Origin: CAYFUT01 sp964346395
Lineage (GTDB): Bacteria; Bacillota; Halanaerobiia; Halobacteroidales; Halobacteroidaceae
DNA: 64,000 nucleotides
Assembly (NCBI GenBank): GCA_964346395.1
Contig: CAYFUT010000002.1
Location: 27,326 to 91,325, forward strand
Direction of reading: 5' to 3'
Shown here: positions 1 to 8,781 of the stretch, piece after piece
Layout: every line of letters begins with the position of its first letter
Numbering within the stretch: the first letter of the stretch is position 1
The notes under the pieces: model-generated
Database searches by the model: none
Seen by the model: only the letters and a program-made list of their open reading frames with translations
What the model was told of the DNA's origin: nothing
Translations under genes and position numbers: made by a program

Positions 1-1
1 T

Positions 2-376
2 AGCCCCGAAGAAATTTGGGAGCTGAAGCAGGGAGTAGTAGATTTTCTGCAGCCTTATTGTTCCCATCAGATTAAATTGTGGCTGGGGCTACAGGAGATA
101 ATCTGCAATGCAGTGGAACATGGTAATCAGTTGGCACCAGATAAGAAAGCATCTATTAAAATTCAGATTACCGAAGATTATATTAAATTTGCTGTTGCCG
201 ATGAAGGGGCTGGTTTTGATTGGCGGGCTAAATTAGAACAGGACTGCTGCCTGCTGTCAGCGGCAGAGCGGGGGCGAGGGATAGATATTGCCTGCCAGGC
301 TTATGACCAGGTGTGGTATAATGAGGCAGGAAATAAAGCCTTCTTACTAAAGTTAAGGCCAACTACTGATTGTTAA
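2..376 (+). CDS. Partial HATPase_c (anti-sigma/SpoIIE-type) domain protein, 5' end outside window
   Basis: The frame is open to the left edge, so the gene begins upstream; an internal TTG at 77 is not the true start. The visible 124 residues form a GHKL/HATPase fold like that of anti-sigma factor kinases: an N-box (EIICNAVEHGNQ) and a G1-like DEGAGFDW are clear, with a glycine-rich GRGIDIA. It closely resembles the C-terminal domain of the PAS-PP2C phosphatase at 28720-30330, so it is probably the end of a similar phosphatase or a stand-alone RsbW-like switch protein. The stop codon lies in the loop of a terminator hairpin. Confidence 0.75.
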   Translation, partial: SPEEIWELKQGVVDFLQPYCSHQIKLWLGLQEIICNAVEHGNQLAPDKKASIKIQITEDYIKFAVADEGAGFDWRAKLEQDCCLLSAAERGRGIDIACQAYDQVWYNEAGNKAFLLKLRPTTDC

Positions 377-397
377 TCAGTAGTTGGTTAATTTTTT
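359..397. terminator. Bidirectional intrinsic terminator
   Basis: A 13-bp perfect stem (359-371 with 375-387, three-base loop) is followed by a T run at 392-397. It ends the + strand HATPase gene and abuts the 3' end of the convergent HAD gene, so it may serve both. Confidence 0.75.
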
Positions 398-1001
398 ATA
401 AAATATTAAGTTTAGCTAGTTCTTGTTTTAAGTAGTCAATATTTTTAGCAAAGTGGATTGTTTTGATTCCGAATTCCTCTGCTCCGGCCAGGTTTTCTTT
501 CTTATCATCAATAAATACTGTTTTCTCAGGTGTTAGTTCAAACTCAGCTAATAGATGTTTATAAATTTCTGTTTCCGGTTTTATGTAATTTATCTGTGCT
601 GAAATGACTAATCCATCGAAATGGTCAAAAAAATCATATTTAGCTGCTACTTCCTGATAGGCTTGCTGATGAAAGTTAGATAAAACATATAAATTGTACT
701 CTGTTTCTGCTAAAGAATTGAGTAGAGAAATAGTTTCTTGCTTGGGTTGTAGTAGTTTATCGAGAGAAGCTAGAATTTCTTTTATTTCCGGCTTTAATTC
801 AGGATGTTTAGCTCCTAATTTTTCTACTGCTTCTTGTCTGGTCAGTGTTCCGCGGTCTAACCCCTCCCATTCCGGACTAGAAAATAGCTTGCGGTATAAT
901 TCTTCGATTAGTTCGCTGTCAGAATAATTTTGCTGCAAGTATTCTTCCGGTTTAAAATCTAATAGGACATTTCCCAGGTCAAAAACTATGTTTTTTATCA
1001 T
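396..1001 (-). CDS. HAD-superfamily hydrolase (YihX-like, subfamily IA)
   Basis: A 201-residue cytoplasmic phosphatase-like protein. Motif I FDLGNVLLDF is at residues 7-16 (the second nucleophile-motif Asp is replaced by Asn, as in YihX-type HADs). Motif II is VLSNF at about 106-110, and the C-terminal FIDDKKENLAGA supplies motif IV. An all-helical cap follows motif I. YihX acts on alpha-D-glucose-1-phosphate in E. coli; the substrate here is unknown. It is a single gene, convergent with the preceding one. The start has AGAAAGGTG about 8 bases upstream on the minus strand. Confidence 0.85.
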   Translation of the reverse strand: MIKNIVFDLGNVLLDFKPEEYLQQNYSDSELIEELYRKLFSSPEWEGLDRGTLTRQEAVEKLGAKHPELKPEIKEILASLDKLLQPKQETISLLNSLAETEYNLYVLSNFHQQAYQEVAAKYDFFDHFDGLVISAQINYIKPETEIYKHLLAEFELTPEKTVFIDDKKENLAGAEEFGIKTIHFAKNIDYLKQELAKLNIL

Positions 1002-1279
1002 TATTGAGCACCTTCTTTCTAAATTTTTTATTTTAATTTGTAACCAATATTTGTTAACTGCAAGAGTTAACCTTACTAATACTTAGTTTATCAAATATTT
1101 GGTTTTTCGTAAATGACAGTAATTAGATAATATTTTAATTTATTCAACAGAGCAAGTTCACAGTTACAGGCAAGGGATTTCACTTTGATTATAGAAATAA
1201 TAAGTTGACTAATGTAGTATTTTGCGTTTAACTGGGATTTAAAAATTAGTTAATTAAACTTTAATTATGGTGGTCGGAA

Positions 1280-1313
1280 AAAGAGCCAGGGTAATTAATC
1301 CTCTGGCTCTTTT
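1280..1313. terminator. Bidirectional terminator-like hairpin
   Basis: AGAGCCAG and CTGGCTCT pair around a short AT loop, with A runs on one side and T runs on the other. It overlaps the last codons of the DUF1284 gene on the minus strand (stop at 1295-1297). Confidence 0.6.
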
Positions 1314-1854
1314 AAAGCAGCTAACCCCTGTTGGCAGTAACCATATTGATTCCATTCACAGTTTCGGCATAATTGCNNNNNNNNNNNNNNNNNNNNNNNN
1401 NNNNNNNNNNNNNNNNNNNNNNNNNNNNNNNNNNNNNNNNNNNNNNNNNNNNNNNNNNNNNNNNNNNNNNNNNNNNTAACCCCTGTTGGCAGTAACCATA
1501 TTGATTCCATTCACAGTTTCGGCATAATTGCTGTCTCTTACTTTCAGTAAACTGATTGCGAATTTTTTGGTTGATTTCTTGTAAGGTATAGACTCTATCT
1601 TCAGTTAAACCCAGATTATCTAATATAAATTGATCTCGGGCTGGAATTTCTTTTTCTTCCTGGCTGCAGATATTATCTTCCCGGTGGGGGCAGGCAGCAC
1701 AGAGGATATCTACAGAAGTAGTGACCTTAATATTCAAGTTAGGATTTAAATCTAAGATAGTTAAAACTTCCTTCATCGTCTGGGTAAATTTATCGTCATA
1801 TCCCAGTCCTTGAAAACCGAGTCGGCAGATGAGATGGTGGCCTCTTAACTTCAT
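1295..1854 (-). CDS. DUF1284 family protein, interrupted by a spurious assembly gap
   Basis: The N-terminus MKLRGHHLICRLGFQGLGY is the signature of DUF1284. Several cysteines (CAACPH, CRNC, YGYC) suggest a metal or Fe-S site; the function is not established. The sequence flanking the N run is duplicated: 1322-1376 is identical to 1477-1531. If the two contig ends are merged, the reading frame closes as a 134-residue protein ending CQQGLAALKEPED with its stop at 1295-1297. So the gene is probably intact and the gap has no real content. It overlaps bioY by four bases, indicating one operon on the minus strand. Confidence 0.8.
1377..1476. other. Assembly gap (100 N) between overlapping contig ends
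   Basis: The 55 bases left of the gap (1322-1376) recur exactly to its right (1477-1531). This is a placeholder between two contigs that overlap, not missing DNA. Confidence 0.95.
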
Positions 1855-2435
1855 TGAATTGTAGCTGTTCCGTCCTGCGGTAGTAGTTGAGCCGCTACTA
1901 ATCTTTTACGGACATAATAAGCTAGCCCGGATCCGACAGCTAGTTTAATTAGATCAGGCACTATAAAGGGCACTACTCCCTGGATTACAGCCTGTTTTAA
2001 AGTTAACTTAGCTACTACCATCAACTGTAAAGCGCCGAGAATATAAATGATGATTACTCCGGTGGTCATTGCCAATAGAATAGTGAAATACTGGGTAGTA
2101 AGGCTAGTATTTTTCTTGCTTCCCTTTTCTACTAGCCAGCCGATTACATAAGCTGCAATTATAAAGCCGATAATGTATCCACCGGTCGGCCCTACAATTG
2201 CATTTAAGCCGCCAGTACCGCCAGCAAATACCGGCAGGCCGATAGCTCCTAATAAAACATATGTAACTTGGGAGAAAAACCCGAGTTTTTTGCCTAAAAT
2301 TGCTCCCGAAAGAGCAACTGCTAATACCTGTAGGGTAATAGGGGTCGGACTAATAGGTATCGGGATTTTAATTAGAGATAAAATACAGGTTAAGGCAGCA
2401 AATAAAGCTGCTAAGATAATTTCTTTTGTTTTCAT
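1851..2435 (-). CDS. bioY: BioY, biotin ECF transporter substrate-binding subunit
   Basis: A 194-residue integral membrane protein with about six hydrophobic segments. It carries the BioY hallmarks ISPTPITLQVLAVALSGAILG near the N-terminus and GLPVFAGGTGG...GPTGGYIIGF in the middle. It binds biotin in the membrane and normally works with the shared EcfA/A'/T energising module, which is not in this window. The start has a good AGGAGACAGCT-type ribosome site. The DUF1284 gene follows with a four-base overlap, so the pair is co-transcribed from the promoter at 2477-2505. Confidence 0.93.
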   Translation of the reverse strand: MKTKEIILAALFAALTCILSLIKIPIPISPTPITLQVLAVALSGAILGKKLGFFSQVTYVLLGAIGLPVFAGGTGGLNAIVGPTGGYIIGFIIAAYVIGWLVEKGSKKNTSLTTQYFTILLAMTTGVIIIYILGALQLMVVAKLTLKQAVIQGVVPFIVPDLIKLAVGSGLAYYVRKRLVAAQLLPQDGTATIQ

Positions 2436-2476
2436 GATTAGCTGTCTCCTCCTTTGTAAATTAAGTTGTTATCTGT

Positions 2477-2505
2477 ATTGTATAATTTTATTTTCTGATT
2501 GTCAA
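2477..2505 (-). promoter_or_regulatory. Sigma-A-type promoter for bioY
   Basis: On the minus strand TTGACA (2500-2505) and TACAAT (2477-2482) are separated by 17 bases, about 45 bases upstream of the bioY start. I could not identify a convincing BirA operator. Confidence 0.6.
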
Positions 2506-2655
2506 CCTTAATTATAAGATGTTAACAATAAAAATATTAATCTTAACTTTTTATATTAAAAAGGAACTTTTCTATTGTTCTAGAAATGAAATTGTAGATT
2601 GTAAATGTCTGGTCTATTTCTTAAAAAGGAAAGAAGATAGGGGAGATGAAGAAAA

Positions 2656-2757
2656 ATGTTGACTATTAAATGTGTGCGTTGTAAGGAAAAGATTTTAAAA
2701 TATAAAAATAAGCTAGTCTGGTATATCGTGAGGAGGTTCAACTATGAAAAAATATGA
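2656..2757 (+). CDS. Small CxxC peptide, possibly a zinc-ribbon remnant or leader
   Basis: A 33-codon frame starts at ATG 2656 (AGGGGAG lies about 11 bases upstream) and reads MLTIKCVRCKEKILKY before a basic tail. It overlaps the start of the patatin gene by 14 bases in another frame. The N-terminal half resembles small Com/zinc-ribbon-type proteins that carry a second CxxC further on; here the second half is absent. It may be a decayed gene, or a leader peptide whose translation is coupled to the downstream gene. No family can be assigned firmly. Confidence 0.35.
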   Translation: MLTIKCVRCKEKILKYKNKLVWYIVRRFNYEKI

Positions 2758-3496
2758 CATTGGTCTTGTTTTGGGCGGGGGAGGTGCCCGGGGCTTTGCT
2801 CATTTAGGAGTTTTACAGGCGTTAGCAGAAAAAGGAATTGCTCCGGATATTATTTCGGGAGTGAGTGCTGGTGCTATTGCGGGGGCCTTTTTGGCGGCCG
2901 GGAAACAGCCGGAAGAAATAATGGAAGTGATGCAGGCCAATAGATTTACCGATTATGCGCGGGCCAACTTACCGCGGAATGGACTGCTGAGTCTGGCTAA
3001 CTTAAAAGGAAATTTAGAAGGTCATCTAACAGCAGATACCTTTTCTGACTTAAAGTTACCTTTTTATGCTGCTGTTTCTGATTTATATACGGGGGAGATT
3101 CATTATTTGCAAGAGGGGCCTTTGATTCCTATTGTTCAGGCTTCAGCTTCTATTCCTGTGCTTTTTTCTCCGGTAGAAATTGATGATTGTCTTTATGTAG
3201 ACGGCGGTCTATTAGATAATTTGCCGGTTAAGCCCTTATTGGATAAGTGTGAAAAAATCATAGTAATTAATGTAATGCCGATAGAAAGAAGTAAAGAGTT
3301 AGATAATTTAGTAGAAGTAGCAGCCCGGACATTCCAGTTAAGCGTTAGCGGGAATAATCGGCGGGTAAAAAAACAGGCTGATTTATTCATTGAACCCGAT
3401 GGTTTAGAGGATTTTCATATTTTAGAAACTAGTAAGGCCGAAAGAATATTTGAAATCGGCTATAATTACTGTCGAGAACTAAAAATCAACCTATAA
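2744..3496 (+). CDS. Patatin-like phospholipase (RssA/NTE family)
   Basis: A 250-residue lipid acyl hydrolase with a Ser-Asp dyad. The oxyanion glycine loop GGGGARGFAHLGVL is at residues 10-23, the nucleophile elbow GVSAGAIAG at about 38-46, and the catalytic Asp lies in DGGLLDNLPV at about 153-162. There is no signal peptide, so it acts in the cytoplasm or at the inner membrane face. The start is fixed by GAGGAGG eight bases upstream. The cupin gene follows after 13 bases, suggesting an operon. The substrate is unknown. Confidence 0.92.
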   Translation: MKKYDIGLVLGGGGARGFAHLGVLQALAEKGIAPDIISGVSAGAIAGAFLAAGKQPEEIMEVMQANRFTDYARANLPRNGLLSLANLKGNLEGHLTADTFSDLKLPFYAAVSDLYTGEIHYLQEGPLIPIVQASASIPVLFSPVEIDDCLYVDGGLLDNLPVKPLLDKCEKIIVINVMPIERSKELDNLVEVAARTFQLSVSGNNRRVKKQADLFIEPDGLEDFHILETSKAERIFEIGYNYCRELKINL

Positions 3497-3509
3497 AAGG
3501 AGTTGAAAA

Positions 3510-4148
3510 GTGATGGACAAGAGTCAACAACAGGATTGGCATTCGATTGCCCAAGAATATCTTGCTTTGTATCAATCTATCCCGGCAGCTGCAAGTGACA
3601 GGATAGCAAACCACCAACAGAAAGTAACTAATAGAATTAACAGAGCAGGTAAGAAACTAAATTTATATTTTGCTAATTCACCGCAGGAAAAACCAGTTTG
3701 TAAGTATTTGCCGCAAGTTCTTAAAGCAGAAGAAAACTATTCTTCTAAGTCACTGTTAGACTTGATAAGCAGAGTAAAAGATACTTTAACTTGGGAATAT
3801 GGATATGATGAGTTGCCGGCTGACTTGAAAGCAAACTATGCTTATGCTGAATTGTTAGGGCCGCAGGGGCCGATTGTCGGCCAGGGATTAATATTAGGTT
3901 TAGTTTTATTAGCTCCTGATTGTATTTATCCTGAGCACAGTCATGATGAAATTACCGAGTCCTATATAGTTTTAAAGGGAACTGTTGCTCTTAATGATAG
4001 AGGAGTATTTACTGCGGGAAGTTTGATTTATAATTCTCCCGGCCAAAAACATGAATTATCAACTGGGGAGCAGCCTTGTCTACTGGCTTATGCTTGGACA
4101 GCAGAAGGAGGAGTATTGAAGTCTAATTCTATGACGTGGGACAGCTGA
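3510..4148 (+). CDS. Cupin protein resembling DMSP lyases (DddL/DddQ-type)
   Basis: A 212-residue protein: a helical N-terminal half followed by a cupin barrel. The metal-binding cupin motif 1 is YPEHSHDEITESYIVLKG at about residues 149-166 (two His, a Glu and the Tyr that in DddQ/DddL-type lyases acts as base). Motif 2 is SPGQKHELSTGEQP at about 180-193. Family knowledge: these enzymes cleave dimethylsulfoniopropionate to dimethyl sulfide and acrylate; many homologues are uncharacterised. The start may be GTG 3510 or ATG 3513, both well spaced from AAAGGAG. It is likely co-transcribed with the patatin gene. The substrate call is inference. Confidence 0.6.
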   Translation: MMDKSQQQDWHSIAQEYLALYQSIPAAASDRIANHQQKVTNRINRAGKKLNLYFANSPQEKPVCKYLPQVLKAEENYSSKSLLDLISRVKDTLTWEYGYDELPADLKANYAYAELLGPQGPIVGQGLILGLVLLAPDCIYPEHSHDEITESYIVLKGTVALNDRGVFTAGSLIYNSPGQKHELSTGEQPCLLAYAWTAEGGVLKSNSMTWDS

Positions 4149-4313
4149 TGGCGGCTAACTTATTTATGAGCATAAGTTCAATTTATACTAAAAAACAGAC
4201 ATATAACTGTAAGTTATGGATACCATAAATAGTTGTTATTTTACAATTCCGCTGGGGAGTAGTAAAATAGAATTGAGAAGGATTTCACAAGTTAACTAAT
4301 TAGGAGGGATGCT

Positions 4314-5293
4314 ATGAGTTATCGCGTTGCTAATGATCGGATGAATGAAATTTTGGCTGAACTACAGCAGGATTACCGAGTATATGCCCCGGTGCGAAAT
4401 GAAGGACAGGGACGTTATTCGGATACTGATGTAATTGATTATGCAGAAATTGATTCTGTAGAAGAAATAGTTAGCGATGAAAAATCAGATTTTTCCCCGA
4501 AAGAAGTGCTGCACCCGATTACGCAAACTTTATTTTATTTCACTGAACATGAATTTAGAACTAGTCAGGTAGCTGACAAAGACTTTTTAATTTTTGTCCG
4601 CCCCTGTGATATCAATGGTATTGAACGGTTAGATACGATCTTTTTGGAGAACGGAGAAATAGAAGATGAGTATTATAAGCGGCTGCGGGAGAAAGTTAAT
4701 TTTGTCTTAATGGAGTGTGCTGAAGGCTGGGATACTTGCTTTTGTACTTCCATGGACGCAAATAAAACTGATAATTACAGCCTGGCTGCTAGATTTAAAG
4801 ATGATGAGCTGTTATTAGAAGTTAAAGATGAAGAGTTTACTGATTTATTTGCGGACGAACCTAAAGTAGAGTTTACTCCTGAATTTGTGACTGAGAATGA
4901 AATTGAAGTTAGTATTCCTGAGATTGAAAGTCAAGAGATACTGGAAGAAGTTTATGACCTGGAGATGTGGGAAGAATATAATGACCGCTGCGAAAGTTGC
5001 GGCGCCTGTACTGCTTCCTGTGTTACTTGCAGTTGCTTTACAACTTCCGATGTCACTTATACCGAAAATGGAAAAGCAGGAGAGCGGCGGCGAACTTGGG
5101 CCAGCTGTCTGCATGATGACTTTACAGAAATGGCCGGCGGCCATAGTTTCCGCAATACACCAGGGGAACGGATGAGATTTAGAACTCTGCATAAGATATA
5201 TGATTATAAAGAGCGGTTTGGTGACGAACATATGTGTGTAGGCTGCGGCAGATGTACTGACAGCTGTAATGAACTGATTTCTTTTTCTGCTAC
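4314..5293 (+). CDS. asrA: Anaerobic sulfite reductase subunit A (3' end in assembly gap)
   Basis: AsrA is the ferredoxin-like electron-transfer subunit of the NADH-dependent AsrABC sulfite reductase. The visible 326 residues contain the family's cysteine clusters: CESCGACTASCVTC at about residues 226-239 and CVGCGRCTDSC at about 308-318, typical 4Fe-4S ligands. The family is about 345 residues, so only some 20 residues and the stop should lie in the N run. The start ATG 4314 follows TTAGGAGGG. A computed frame that runs through the N run into asrB is an accident of gap length, not a fusion. Confidence 0.9.
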
Positions 5294-5393
5294 NNNNNNN
5301 NNNNNNNNNNNNNNNNNNNNNNNNNNNNNNNNNNNNNNNNNNNNNNNNNNNNNNNNNNNNNNNNNNNNNNNNNNNNNNNNNNNNNNNNNNNNN
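5294..5393. other. Assembly gap (100 N) at the asrA/asrB junction
   Basis: The gap hides the last codons of asrA and the first few of asrB. The flanks share no overlap, so real sequence is missing; its true length is unknown. Confidence 0.95.
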
Positions 5394-6188
5394 AACTGTG
5401 GAAATGAATTAGAACCAAAGCCGTATCCAATTCTGGATATTAAACGCGAGACAGATTATGAATATACATTTCGGGTTGAGTGTGATTTAATGCCGGAACC
5501 AGGCCAATTTTTCCAACTTTCGTTACCTAAAATAGGTGAAGCGCCGTTTTCAGTGAGTGGAATTGGTGACGATTGGTTAGAGTTTACAATCCGTAATGTG
5601 GGCAAGGTAACCAGTGAGACCTTTGATTTAAAGCCGGGGGATAATTTATTTCTCCGCGGGCCGTATGGAACTTCTTTTCCGACTGAAAAGTTTGCCGATC
5701 AGGATATAGTAATTATTGCCGGCGGAACGGGAGTTTGTGCCGTAAAAAGCTTACTGCAGTACTGTCGGGAAAATTATCAAGAGCTGAATTCAGTTCATTT
5801 TCTAACTGGGTTTAGAAATACGGAATGTATTTTATATAGTGATGATCTAGGAGATTATGAAGCAGAATTTGATAATACTGTATATTCTCTAGATAATGAA
5901 GAAGCAGAAGGGTTTGAAACTGGTTTTGTAACCGAATATATTGACCGGGTGCCGTGGGAAGATTTTAAAGATTATCAGATAGTAATTGTAGGCCCACCAA
6001 AAATGATGGATGTTGCTGCTAATGAATGTCTTGACCAGGGAGCAGCGGAAGATAGGATTTGGGTTTCTATGGAGCGGAAGATGTCCTGTGGAGTCGGTAA
6101 ATGCGGCCACTGTAAGGTTAATGATACTTATGTTTGTTTAGATGGCCCGGTATTTAATTATACCGAAGCCAAAAAGTTAATGGATTAA
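5394..6188 (+). CDS. asrB: Anaerobic sulfite reductase subunit B (5' end in assembly gap)
   Basis: AsrB is the FAD/NAD(H)-binding subunit, related to dihydroorotate dehydrogenase electron-transfer subunits. Visible features are an FAD-binding barrel (LRGPYGTSFP), the nucleotide loop IIAGGTGVCAVKSL and a C-terminal 2Fe-2S motif (CGVGKCGHCKVNDTYVC). Only the first residues are hidden by the gap; the alignment resumes at YPILDIKRETDYEYTF, near the usual N-terminus. It passes electrons from NADH to AsrA and on to AsrC. A 189-base spacer with AT-rich repeats precedes asrC. Confidence 0.9.
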   Translation, partial: NCGNELEPKPYPILDIKRETDYEYTFRVECDLMPEPGQFFQLSLPKIGEAPFSVSGIGDDWLEFTIRNVGKVTSETFDLKPGDNLFLRGPYGTSFPTEKFADQDIVIIAGGTGVCAVKSLLQYCRENYQELNSVHFLTGFRNTECILYSDDLGDYEAEFDNTVYSLDNEEAEGFETGFVTEYIDRVPWEDFKDYQIVIVGPPKMMDVAANECLDQGAAEDRIWVSMERKMSCGVGKCGHCKVNDTYVCLDGPVFNYTEAKKLMD

Positions 6189-6377
6189 ACTTTAGCTTGG
6201 TTGTTATATGCGTTAACTTAGTGTATATTTTCCCAATTTAAGTTTCTAAATCAGTAAAATTTGGTTTAAGTTAACGTTTATGATTTGGTTGTATTCTGTT
6301 TTGAAGTTGATTGTCAACTGTTTTAACTGCAAACTGTAAATTATATATTCAAGGTAAACTACTAAGGGGGGACAGTT

Positions 6378-7400
6378 ATGAACCACGATATTAATATAGG
6401 TGAATTGACCTCAAACTGCTATCGTCAGTCGAAGGTAGACGGTGAATTTATGCTGCAGATGAGGGTACCGGGAGCAGTTATCGATGCCGAGTATTTATCT
6501 TATGCTCAGCATATTGCTGAAGAGTGGGGTAATGGCGACTTTCACATTGGTACTCGCCAGACTCTTTCGCTGCCGGGGATTAAGTATGAAGATATCGAGG
6601 AAGTTAATGAATATATTAAAGGCTATATTGAAGGTGTAGAAGTTGAACTATGTGGAGTGGATATGGATGTTGATGAGGAAGGATTTCCTAATTTGGGAGC
6701 CCGGAATATTATGGGCTGTATTGGAAATCGCCACTGTATTAAAGGAAACATAGATACTACCGAGTTGGCCCGTAAATTAGAACGGAGAATTTATCCTAGT
6801 CCCTATCATATTAAAATAGGTGTCTCCGGCTGTCCTAATGACTGCGGTAAAGGCCACTTTAATGATTTTGGGATTATTGGCCTCGTTAATCCCGAATATA
6901 ATTATGACCGGTGCATAGGCTGTGGGCAGTGTGTAGAAGCTTGTGAAAGTCATGCAACTGATGTGTTGGAAAAAGTAGACGGCAAAATTGAAAAAGATGA
7001 GTGCTGTTGTGTCGGTTGCGGAGAATGTGTAGTTGCCTGTCCTACCGGCGCTTGGGAGCGCGATCCAACTGATTATTACCGCGTAACTGTCGGCGGTCGA
7101 GCCGGTAAACAGTATCCGCGAATGGGAAAGATGTTCTTAGATTGGGTAACTGAAGATGTAGTCTTAGGAATTATTGATAACTGGGAAGAATTTTCCGCCG
7201 AAGTACTTAATTATAAGCCGATTTATCTCCACGGCGGACATTTAATTGATATGGCTGGCTATTATCAGTTTAAGGAGAAGATATTAGACGGTGTAGAACT
7301 GAATCCTAAGGCTGAAGTGGCCGAGCATATTTACTGGGATGAAACTGAATATCGAGCTAACATTCACGTTACTCCAGAATGTGAAGTGGACGGCGAATAG
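6378..7400 (+). CDS. asrC: Anaerobic sulfite reductase subunit C, siroheme catalytic subunit
   Basis: The 340-residue catalytic subunit reduces sulfite to sulfide. The siroheme/4Fe-4S motif is split as CIGNRHC (about residues 114-120) and GCPNDCGKG (about 151-159). Two bacterial 4Fe-4S ferredoxin motifs follow (CIGCGQCVEAC and CVGCGECVVACP, about 179-219). An RQTLSLPG sulfite-binding strand lies near residue 61. ATG 6378 follows AAGGGGGGAC. It is the last gene of the asr set and is closed by the palindrome at 7410. The siroheme genes that supply its cofactor start 110 bases downstream. Confidence 0.95.
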   Translation: MNHDINIGELTSNCYRQSKVDGEFMLQMRVPGAVIDAEYLSYAQHIAEEWGNGDFHIGTRQTLSLPGIKYEDIEEVNEYIKGYIEGVEVELCGVDMDVDEEGFPNLGARNIMGCIGNRHCIKGNIDTTELARKLERRIYPSPYHIKIGVSGCPNDCGKGHFNDFGIIGLVNPEYNYDRCIGCGQCVEACESHATDVLEKVDGKIEKDECCCVGCGECVVACPTGAWERDPTDYYRVTVGGRAGKQYPRMGKMFLDWVTEDVVLGIIDNWEEFSAEVLNYKPIYLHGGHLIDMAGYYQFKEKILDGVELNPKAEVAEHIYWDETEYRANIHVTPECEVDGE

Positions 7401-7409
7401 ACTAAACTG

Positions 7410-7439
7410 CAGGTGGGAATTATAATTCCCACCTGTTTT
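7410..7439 (+). terminator. Intrinsic terminator after asrC
   Basis: A perfect 26-base palindrome (7410-7435) is followed by TTTTG. It separates the asr operon from the hem operon. Confidence 0.75.
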
Positions 7440-7509
7440 GATTATAGATAAGCCTTTAAACTGCGGTTAATATCTTATAAAATCAAGTTAAGGAAGCTGA
7501 GGTGGAATC

Positions 7510-8769
7510 ATGGAATTAATTGTCATCGGAACTAATCACCAGCAGGTGCCAGTGGAGATAAGGGAGAAATTTTCGCTAACTAGCGGGCAGCAGACTGATT
7601 TATTAACTGCTATTGCGGAGGATGATTTAAAAGAAGGGGTAGTTATTTCTACCTGCAACCGGACAGAAGTTTATCTGATAGCAGAAGAAAGAGAACAGGC
7701 TCGTCAGTTTGGGGAAGAAAAGTTGGCGGAACTGGCGGATATAAAGGAAACGGAAGCGACAGACTATCTTTATCAAAAGATAGGGTTAGCAGCTGTCAAT
7801 CACCTCTATCGGGTAGCCGGCGGACTTGATTCGCTAGTAGTTGGCGAAGTGCAGATTTTAAACCAGTTGAAAACAGCTTTTAAGCAGGCTAAGCAGCAGG
7901 AAACAGTAGGTAACTACTTACATAGATTATTCACCGCTGCTTTTCGCGTCGGTAAACGGGCGCGGACAGAAACCGAAATTAGTGAAAATGCGGCTTCGGT
8001 TAGTTATGTAGCAGTTGAGTTGGCCCGTAAGATTTTCGGTTCTCTGGCTGGTGAAACTGTATTGATTCTGGGAGCAGGGGAAACCAGCGAATTAACTTTA
8101 AAAAACTTAGTCGAGTATGGTGTAGAAGGTGTTATGGTAGCCAATCGAACTTATGAACGCGGGCAGGAGTTGGCCCGGCAGTTTAACGGTCGAGCTGTGA
8201 CCTGGGATCAGTTGGATGAGTGGGTGCGAGAAGTTGATATTGTAATTAGTTCTACTGGGGCTCCCCATTATGTGCTGCAGAAGGAGACTGTTCAGCAGGC
8301 AGAAGAAGAGACAAGCGGGCCTTTGTTTTTGATTGATATTGCTGTCCCGCGGGATATTGATCCGGCCAGTAAACAGTTACCTGGCGTTCATTTATATGAT
8401 ATTGATGATTTAGAGGAACTGGTTGAAGAAAATATGGCAGCACGAGAGGCAGAAATAGAGCAAGTAGAGGCGATTATTGAGGAAGAAATAATTGAATTTA
8501 AACAGTGGCTGAATAATCAACAGTGTGTCCCGCTGATTAAACAGATGAGAAAGCGGGCAGAAGGAATTAAACAAGAGGAATTAGAGCGGGCTTTAAATCA
8601 GTTAGAAGCTGGTGACAAAGAACCGGAAGCAATAATTAACCAGTTAGCCGATAGATTAGTGAATAAGGTTTTACATTCGCCGACAGTAGGGATTAAAGAA
8701 CTGGCTAATAGTGATAACTGTAATCAAAAGTTAGAAGTAGCCCGCAAATTATTTACGGAAGCAAGTTAA
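7510..8769 (+). CDS. hemA: Glutamyl-tRNA reductase
   Basis: First committed step of C5 tetrapyrrole synthesis: reduces glutamyl-tRNA to glutamate-1-semialdehyde with NADPH. It has 419 residues, the normal length. The catalytic Cys is in STCNRTEVY at about residues 48-56, the conserved substrate site is GLDSLVVGEVQIL at about 107-119, and the NADPH loop is LILGAGETSEL at about 185-195. The C-terminal dimerisation helix is present. The ATG follows AGCTGAGGTGG. It heads a tight operon with sirC (12-base gap) and hemC (16-base gap). The product is passed to HemL. Confidence 0.96.
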   Translation: MELIVIGTNHQQVPVEIREKFSLTSGQQTDLLTAIAEDDLKEGVVISTCNRTEVYLIAEEREQARQFGEEKLAELADIKETEATDYLYQKIGLAAVNHLYRVAGGLDSLVVGEVQILNQLKTAFKQAKQQETVGNYLHRLFTAAFRVGKRARTETEISENAASVSYVAVELARKIFGSLAGETVLILGAGETSELTLKNLVEYGVEGVMVANRTYERGQELARQFNGRAVTWDQLDEWVREVDIVISSTGAPHYVLQKETVQQAEEETSGPLFLIDIAVPRDIDPASKQLPGVHLYDIDDLEELVEENMAAREAEIEQVEAIIEEEIIEFKQWLNNQQCVPLIKQMRKRAEGIKQEELERALNQLEAGDKEPEAIINQLADRLVNKVLHSPTVGIKELANSDNCNQKLEVARKLFTEAS

Positions 8770-8781
8770 GGGGCGGTAGTA

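Noticed and set aside
1322..1531. Tandem 55-base repeat around a gap
   Set aside because: The two copies are overlapping contig ends; merging them restores the DUF1284 frame.
4314..6188. Apparent AsrA-AsrB fusion of 624 residues
   Set aside because: The open frame through 100 N is accidental. The parts match two separate subunits whose junction lies in the gap.
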